From NCBI RefSeq assembly GCF_902167145.1, contig NC_050102.1, positions 7,440,850 through 7,504,849 of the forward strand: a DNA stretch of 64,000 nucleotides, read 5' to 3'. Every line of letters begins with the position of its first letter. The first letter of the stretch is position 1. The translations under genes and the position numbers were made by a program. Under the pieces are notes generated by a model, which had not been told where the DNA came from, ran no database searches, and saw only the letters and a list, made by a program, of their open reading frames with translations. Of this stretch, positions 58,472 through 64,000 are shown in pieces. Source of the stretch: Zea mays (lineage: Eukaryota > Streptophyta > Magnoliopsida > Poales > Poaceae).

Positions 58472-59757
58472 TGAAAGGGAATTAGGCTTACACCTATTTC
58501 CTAAATGATTTTGGTGGTTGAATTGCCCAACACAAATAATTGGACTAACTAGTTTGCTCTAGTGCATAAGTTATACAGGTGTAAAAGGTTCACTCTTAGC
58601 CAATAAAAAGACCAAGTATTGGGTTCAACAAAAGAGCAAAGGGACAACCGAGGGCACCTCTGGTCTGGCGCACCAGACTGTCCGGTGCACCAGAGGACTC
58701 CAACTCATACTCGTCACCTTCGGGAAAATCCAGAGGCGCTTCACTATAATTCACCGGACTGTCCGGTGTACACCGGACAGTGTCCGGTGCTCTAAGGAAG
58801 AGCGGCCTCAGGAATTCGCCAGCTTCGGGAAACGGCAGCGGCTGCTCCGCTATAATTCACCGGACATGTCCGGTGTACACCGGACTGTCCGGTGTAACTG
58901 CGGGGCAACGACTACTTCGCGCCAACGGTCACCTGCAACAGCAATTAATGCGCGCCAGAGCGCGCAGAAGTCAGGCACGCGCGTAGTGGCGCACCAGACA
59001 CTCTACAGTACATGTCCGGTGCGCCACCGGACATCCAGGCGGGCCCAGAAGATAGTGCTCCAACGGTCGAATCCCAACGGCTTTGGTGACATGGCTGGCG
59101 CACCGGACATGTCCGGTGTACACCGGACTGTCCGGTGCACCATACGACAGTCAGCCCCACCAAACGACTAGTTTGGTGGTTGGGGCTATAAATAACCCCA
59201 ACCACCCACCATTCATGGAATCCAAGTTTTCACACTTCCAACCACTTACAAGAGCTAGGCATTCAATTCTAGACACACTCAAGAGATCAAATCCTCTCCT
59301 AAATTCCACACAAAGCTTTAGTGACTAGAGAGAGAGATTTGCTTGTGTTCTTTCGAGCTCTTGCGCTTGGATTGCTTTCTTCTTTCTTGATTCCTTATTG
59401 CGATCAAACTCACTTGTAATTGAGGCAAGAGACACCAATCTTGTGGTCGTCCTTGTAGGAACTTTGTGTTCCAAGTGATTGAGAAGAGAAAGCTCACTCG
59501 GTCCGAGGGACCGTTTGAGAGAGGGAAAGGGTTGAAAGAGACCCGGTCTTTGTGACCACCTCAACGGGGAGTAGGTTTGCAAGAACCGAACCTCGGTAAA
59601 ACAAATCCGCGTGTCACACCTCTTATTTGCTTGCGATTTGTTTTGCACCCTCTCTCGCCGACTTAATTATATTTCTAACGCTAACCCGGCTTGTAGTTGT
59701 GATTATTTTTGAGAATTTCAGTTTCGCCCTATTCACCCCCCCTCTAGGCGACTTTCA
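58472..59757 (+). repeat. 3' LTR of the outer Sirevirus (1286 bp)
   Basis: TGAAAGGGAATTAGGC start, GGCGACTTTCA end, TATAAATA at 59187-59194. It lacks one palindromic block near its start that the 5' LTR has, and keeps another (about 58880-58901) that the 5' LTR lost. Confidence 0.92.
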
Positions 59758-59762
59758 CCATG

Positions 59763-61639
59763 CGAACATCATCTTCCTTCATGCCTTCGACCGCATGGGC
59801 ATCAACCATAGCTTACTCAAGCCTTCGGACAATCCCCTATATGGCTTCGGCGGCAAGGGCACTTTCCCTGTGGGCAAGATAGAGCTACCCATGTCCTTCG
59901 GCGTAGCACCCAATGCGCGAAGCGAACATGTCACCTTTGACATCGTCGACATGGTCTATCCCTATAACGCCATAATGGGTCGGGGCTCCATCAATAAATT
60001 TGAAGCGGTCATTCACGGATTATACCTCTGCATGAAAATTCTGGGTCCGCAAGGCGTGATAACGATTTACGGTAACTAGCAGACTGCACGTAACATTGAG
60101 AGAGACTTCGTTCTAGGCCAACAGAACGTACACTACCTTACGATGCAGCGCGAAGTCTCCGAGGCTACCCGCCCAGCCGCCAACGAACATGCAAAGGCAC
60201 AACTGCAGAGCAACGACGAAACGAAGACAGTTCCCCTCGACCCGGCGACACCCAAGCAAACAGTCATTATAAGCGAAGATCTGACTTCGCAAGACGAGGA
60301 GAAACTCATCTCCTATCTCTCCAGAAACAAGGATGTCTTCGCCTGGTCTGCCCTCGACCTAGTCGGAGTCAGTCGCACCGTCATCGAGCACAGCCTAGGC
60401 ATCGACCCTTCGGTGCGCCCAAAGAAGCAGCGGTTGCGCAAAATGTCCGATGAAAAAACAGAAGCCGCCAAAGCCGAAGTACACCACCTGCTGGAGGCCA
60501 ATTTCATCGAACCAATCACCTACCCTACGTGGCTCGCCAACGTAGTCATGGTGCAAAAGAAAAGCGGCAAGTGGCGGATGTGCATCGACTTCACCAGCCT
60601 CAACAAGGCCTGCCCAAGGATAATTTCCCGCTGCCACGGATCGACAAGATAGTCGATAGTGCAGCTGGATGCGAAGTCATGTCACTTCTGACTGCTTCTC
60701 CGGCTACCACCAAATATACATGAAGGAGGAAGACAAGGCCAGTACCAGTTTCATCACACCCTTCAGCACGTACTGCTTCATCAGGATGCCGGAGGGACTC
60801 AAGAACGCTGGGTCAACCTTCTCTCACCTCACCAAGACGGTGCTCGAGAGCCAAGTAGGCCAGAACATTTTCACGTATGTGGACGACATCGTCGTCGCCA
60901 GCAAAAATAAAGAGGATCACCTGGCCGACCTCGCAGAGACATTCGCAAATATGCGGGACGCATGACTTCGCCTCAACCCCGAGAAGTGCGTCTTCGGAGT
61001 TCGCAAGGGGAAGATACTGGGCTACCAGGTGTCGCACCGCGGGATCGAGGCCAACTCGACCAAGATTCAAGCAATCACCAACATGACACCCCACAGTCAA
61101 CCAGGGACGTCCAGCGTCTGACAGGCAGATTAGCCGCTCTGAACGTATTCATCTCCAAGTTTGCAGAGCGGAGTCTACCTTTCCTCAAGACACTGCGTGG
61201 CGCGAAAGACTTCGCGTGGGGACCAGAATAGGCGGCAGCCTTCGCATCTCTCAAACAGCACCTGTCAGACTTGGCCATTCTCACCAGTCCAGACCCCTCA
61301 CTGCCTCTACTGCTCTACATCGCCGCGTCGCCATATGCAGTCAGCGCAGCCCTAGTCCAAGAGCAAGACAGGGAGGGCACGACCCGGCAGTGTCCAGTCT
61401 ACTACGTCTCCGAGGTCCTCACGGCCTCCAAGTGCAACATGACTGAATTGGAAAAAAATCTCCTACACAGACGTCATGGCATCGCGCAAGCTGCGCCACT
61501 ACTTCGAGGCATTCAAGGTGCGGGTCACTTCGAACAGGGGTCTGGGAGAGCTGTTCTGCAACCCGGAGGCGTCTGTCTGGATCGCCAAACGGGCAGCCGA
61601 GCTCTCCGGCTACCATATTACCTTCGAACCCAGGACAGC
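59763..61639 (+). pseudogene. pol remainder of the Tat-lineage element
   Basis: Resumes after the CCATG duplication with the rest of the protease domain (GKIELPMSFG, HVTFDIVDMVYPYNAIMGR). Then comes reverse transcriptase (DVFAWSALDLVGVSR, HLLEANFIEPITYPTWLANVVMV, CIDFTSLNKACP). Frames change near 60610 and again near 60690. The active site TYVDDIVVASK is at about 60873-60905. RNase H-like sequence (LPLLLYIAASPYAVSAALVQEQ, about 61300-61370) follows, and the element is cut at 61639. A stop at 60963-60965 and further shifts make it dead. Confidence 0.85.
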
Positions 61640-64000
61640 TGTAACGCCCTGAATTTGGGGGTAGAATTTTTTTCTTCTTTTTACTCACCAAATTCAGGAG
61701 TTACTCTCTTTCCTTTTCCTGTTTCGCTCCTTCTTCCCAATTTCAAAGCAATATAGTGACGGGTGTCTATGTCATGTGTAAACAAAACCTAAGTGTCATG
61801 GGTGTTGCACCATGCTGAAGCATATTTCTTTGTCTGTTGTCGTGGTTAGTCGCGTGTTCGTCTCGTCCCGTTTCGGATTTCGATTCGCAATCGGATTTCG
61901 TTTAGTGGTCGTGCGTGTCGTGGGTTTGGATCCGCGGTGTGGCCCAGCTCGGCCCGGCCTGGTCCGGCCCGCGCGCCCCTGGCGCCCCCTGCCCTCCCCA
62001 TGCGCGCGCGCCCCTCCCCCTGATCCCTTTCTCTCATTTGATTTCTCCCGCGCGGTAACCTCCCTCCCCCTCTTTCACCTCTCTCTCTCCCCGTGGTGCC
62101 CTAGGTCTTGGAACGGTGATCGCCGGAGTTTGGATCCCCGAGGTGAGCTTCCCCTCCCCTTCCCTTCTCTCTCTCTCTCCTCCCCCTCCCCTTCTTCTTC
62201 CCCGCGTGACCTCCCAACCCGTGCCCCTGCGCGCCGCCCCTCGGCCGCGCCCGGCGAGCCCCTCCCTCCCCTCAACGGCGAGCCCCTCCCCGCTCCCAGC
62301 GGCGCCCCGGCCCCGCGCCTGCGGTCCCTGCCCGCGCGCCCCTTCCCCGCCGAGCCCGCCCTCGCCGCGACCTTGCCCCGCCGCGAGCCCCTGCTCCCCG
62401 GCCGTGCCCCGGCGGCTGCGCCCTCGCCGCGCGCCCCGGCAGCCGTGCCCGGCCCCTCGCCCCGCGCCCTGGCCGCGCGCCCTCGATCGTGCCCCCGGCT
62501 GCGCCCTCGCGCGCCCCTGCTCGAGCCCGAGCCCGTGCCCGGCGGCCTCGCGCCACGCTCGCCTGCACAGTTCGCGTGCCCTCGGCACGCGCAGCGTGGT
62601 CTCGCGCGTGTGACGTAGTCGCACTGCGTTCAACCTTCGTTTTAATCCATTTTAGTTCTAGTTTAGTTGATGTGTTGCGTCACGCGCTTCGCCACGCGAC
62701 GGTTCATTTTAAATTCGTCTTTATTAATCTGCTGCGTCGCGCGCTTCGTCGCGCGACGATTCTTTTTAATTTATATTTATTAAAGTGCTGCGTCGCGCGC
62801 TTCGTCGCGTGACGATTCGTTTTAAATGCAGTTCTGTTGACGTAAGCCATCGTGCGTTTCGTCGCGCAACGCTTAATGTTTATCTATAATTAATGCAAGA
62901 ATCTCGTTGCGCGCTCTGTCGCGCGGCGAGTCGTTTATTTCTTAATTCAATTTAAATGAGGTGTCGCGCGTCTCGTCGTGCGACCACTCCCTTTCATTCA
63001 TCTTTATCTATTTATAACGATTAAATGTGGAACATGACCTTACTTTATGCTAAATGCAGTGGCCAAATTAATGCCCTTCCATTAAGCGAGTGTTTTTTAA
63101 TTTATAATTATGTAACGTGATCGCTTCTCGACCGTAGACTCGACTGTCATTTCCTCTTTCTCTCTTAACCGTAATTGCGAGCCCCGCGTGGAACGTCTGT
63201 TTGATTATTGCATTCCATTGTATGGTGTATTATTCTTTTGTATTAAATATGTGGAATGTATGTTTGAACTCGTATAGAGAACGATCTGGTTGAAGAGCCC
63301 GAAGAACTCATAGGAGAAGCCCCTGAGCATCAACTTGTTGGTGGAGGCAAGTGTCCCTTGACCTATCTTTGTCCTATACATTCTATAATTCACTTCCCGC
63401 ATTTACACAGTTATACCTAAGGATTGACTAGCTTTTGTTATCCATGTCCTTGTTTACCTATTTGGGTTGGATTATTATTGTTTAGCTTTATGTTATTGCT
63501 CAACACTAATCAATGAACATGATGAGATTTATCAATGATACACTATTTCCCTTCTTTATTATGTTATACTTGTGGCATTTAAGGGGGCTCGAGCGGTTTC
63601 TCGAGTGTCTCTCCATAAGGACCTGTTCGTTGGATGACCTCCCAGGAAAACAGTGCAACCATGAGGGTGGAGTGGGACGCCCTTAGCTGAATAATTAGAG
63701 AAATCAGGGTGTAGTTCGCTTAGCCGTTGTGCCGTTAATGGGGCTCGGTGTATACGGCTCGCTCTGCCAAGTTGGTTCGCCCCTTGGGGAGGAGTGCAGT
63801 GCATTTAGGAAACCTAACGGACGGCTACAGCCCCGGGGAATTTTGTAAAGGCTACGTGGTGATACACTGCTGGGTCACCTTGGTAGTGATCAATGGAGAG
63901 TCATGATCTCCGGGCAGAAGGGGAATCACGGCTTGTGGGTAAAGTGTGCAACCTCTGCAGAGTGTTTGAAAACTGATATATCAGCCATGCTCACGGTTAT
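61640..64000 (+). mobile_element. long Gypsy-type LTR (Tekay/Xilon-like), runs off the window
   Basis: Starts TGTAACGCCCTGAATTTGGG. It is 2361 bp long here without reaching its end. A strongly C- and CpG-rich block (61920-62620), a periodic CpG-hairpin array (62677-62984) and an AT-rich part follow. The last 330 bases match the LTR at 18185-29330 in order (GACGCCCTTAGCTGA, TTTTGTAAAGGC, CTTGTGGGTAAAG, CTCTGCAGAGTG, GCTCACGGTTA). The long Pro/Ala-rich frames at 61812-62633 are by-products of GC content. The five bases on the left, ACAGC (61635-61639), are the expected target duplication. Confidence 0.7.
62677..62984 (+). repeat. 57-bp periodic array of CpG-rich hairpin motifs
   Basis: Six variants of GCGTCGCGCGCTTCGTCGCG begin near 62677, 62734, 62790, 62847, 62904 and 62961, separated by AT-rich linkers containing TTTAAT or similar. 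The best copy (62734-62757) forms GTCGCGCG/CGCGCGAC arms around a short loop. Confidence 0.75.

Larger units (their letters stand above)
33504..59757 (+). mobile_element. outer Opie/Ji-like Sirevirus (Ty1/copia), split by two insertions
   Basis: TGAAAGGGAATTAGGC start and GGCGACTTTCA end with a CCATG target duplication (33499-33503 and 59758-59762). Without the inserts (38960-48424 and 48763-56145) it is about 9.4 kb. Order: 5' LTR, initiator-Met-type primer-binding site ATTGGTATCGGAGCCC (34815-34830), gag, protease-integrase, reverse transcriptase-RNase H, a long non-coding 3' stretch with repeated polypurine motifs, 3' LTR. The long coiled-coil gag and repeated polypurine motifs are Sirevirus traits. 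Four nonsense codons and one active-site deletion make it inactive. Confidence 0.92.
31077..61639 (+). mobile_element. Tat-lineage Gypsy element, decayed and split
   Basis: The element's own sequence is 31077-33503 and 59763-61639; the rest is a nested Sirevirus. It has a 451-bp 5' LTR, a TTGGCGCCCACCG primer-binding site at 31529-31541, gag, the protease start, then after the insertion the rest of protease, reverse transcriptase and part of RNase H. It is cut at 61640 by another LTR, so its 3' end is outside the window. Frames are broken in many places. The reverse transcriptase wording (NKACPKDNFPLPRIDKIVD, CFSGYHQIYM, TYVDDIVVASK) is typical of the Tat lineage. Confidence 0.8.

Noticed and set aside
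61812..62633. Pro/Ala/Arg-rich frames on both strands (up to 268 codons)
   Set aside because: The C-rich LTR sequence lacks stop codons by composition. No domain, no family resemblance, and frames are open on both strands.

Overview
This is nuclear DNA of a grass, almost certainly maize (Zea mays) or a very close relative. One spliced plant gene occupies the left quarter. The rest is a deep stack of nested LTR retrotransposons of types that dominate maize intergenic DNA: Opie/Ji-like Sireviruses, Cinful/Zeon-like non-autonomous Gypsy elements, a Tat-lineage Gypsy element, and long Gypsy LTRs. Family names come from recognition of LTR ends and proteins, not from a database search.

Layout. 1-1080: broken 3' end of a Ty1/copia element. 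1109-1807: a tandem duplication of a plant U2 snRNA promoter unit, the second unit followed by a diverged, nearly full-length U2-like sequence. 2122-17046 (minus): 29 exons of a UBP12/UBP13-type ubiquitin-specific protease (MATH, USP, ubiquitin-like C-terminal domains) with an unbroken frame of 1051 codons. The last exons (about 65 codons) are not in the window. Its introns hold SINEs, MITEs, LINE pieces, a solo LTR, a foldback element, a GC-AG intron and a decayed duplicate exon. 17742-17915: a foldback MITE.

From 18185 to the right edge nearly everything is retroelement. A long Gypsy-type LTR (18185-29330) is split by a young Zeon-like element (20883-28255, target duplication TTTAC). A second, inverted LTR of similar type lies against it (29326-31076). 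Into that LTR a Tat-lineage Gypsy element inserted (31077 onward). Its protease is split by an Opie/Ji-like Sirevirus (33504-59757, duplication CCATG). The pol of that Sirevirus is in turn split by a second, inverted Sirevirus (38960-48424, duplication GCCTC) and by an inverted Zeon-like element (48763-56145, duplication GGAAG). The Tat element is cut again at 61640 by another long Gypsy LTR that runs off the window.

The most notable system is in the two Zeon-like copies. Besides a sense-strand gag and no pol, each carries an antisense gene with its own TATA box, start codon and two spliceosomal introns at matching positions, encoding a PF04195-like protein. It reads through all three exons in the first copy and is broken by two one-base indels in the second. 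Among the Sireviruses, the outer copy has four nonsense codons and has lost an aspartate of the reverse transcriptase active site; the inner copy has a complete gag and a single frameshift in pol.
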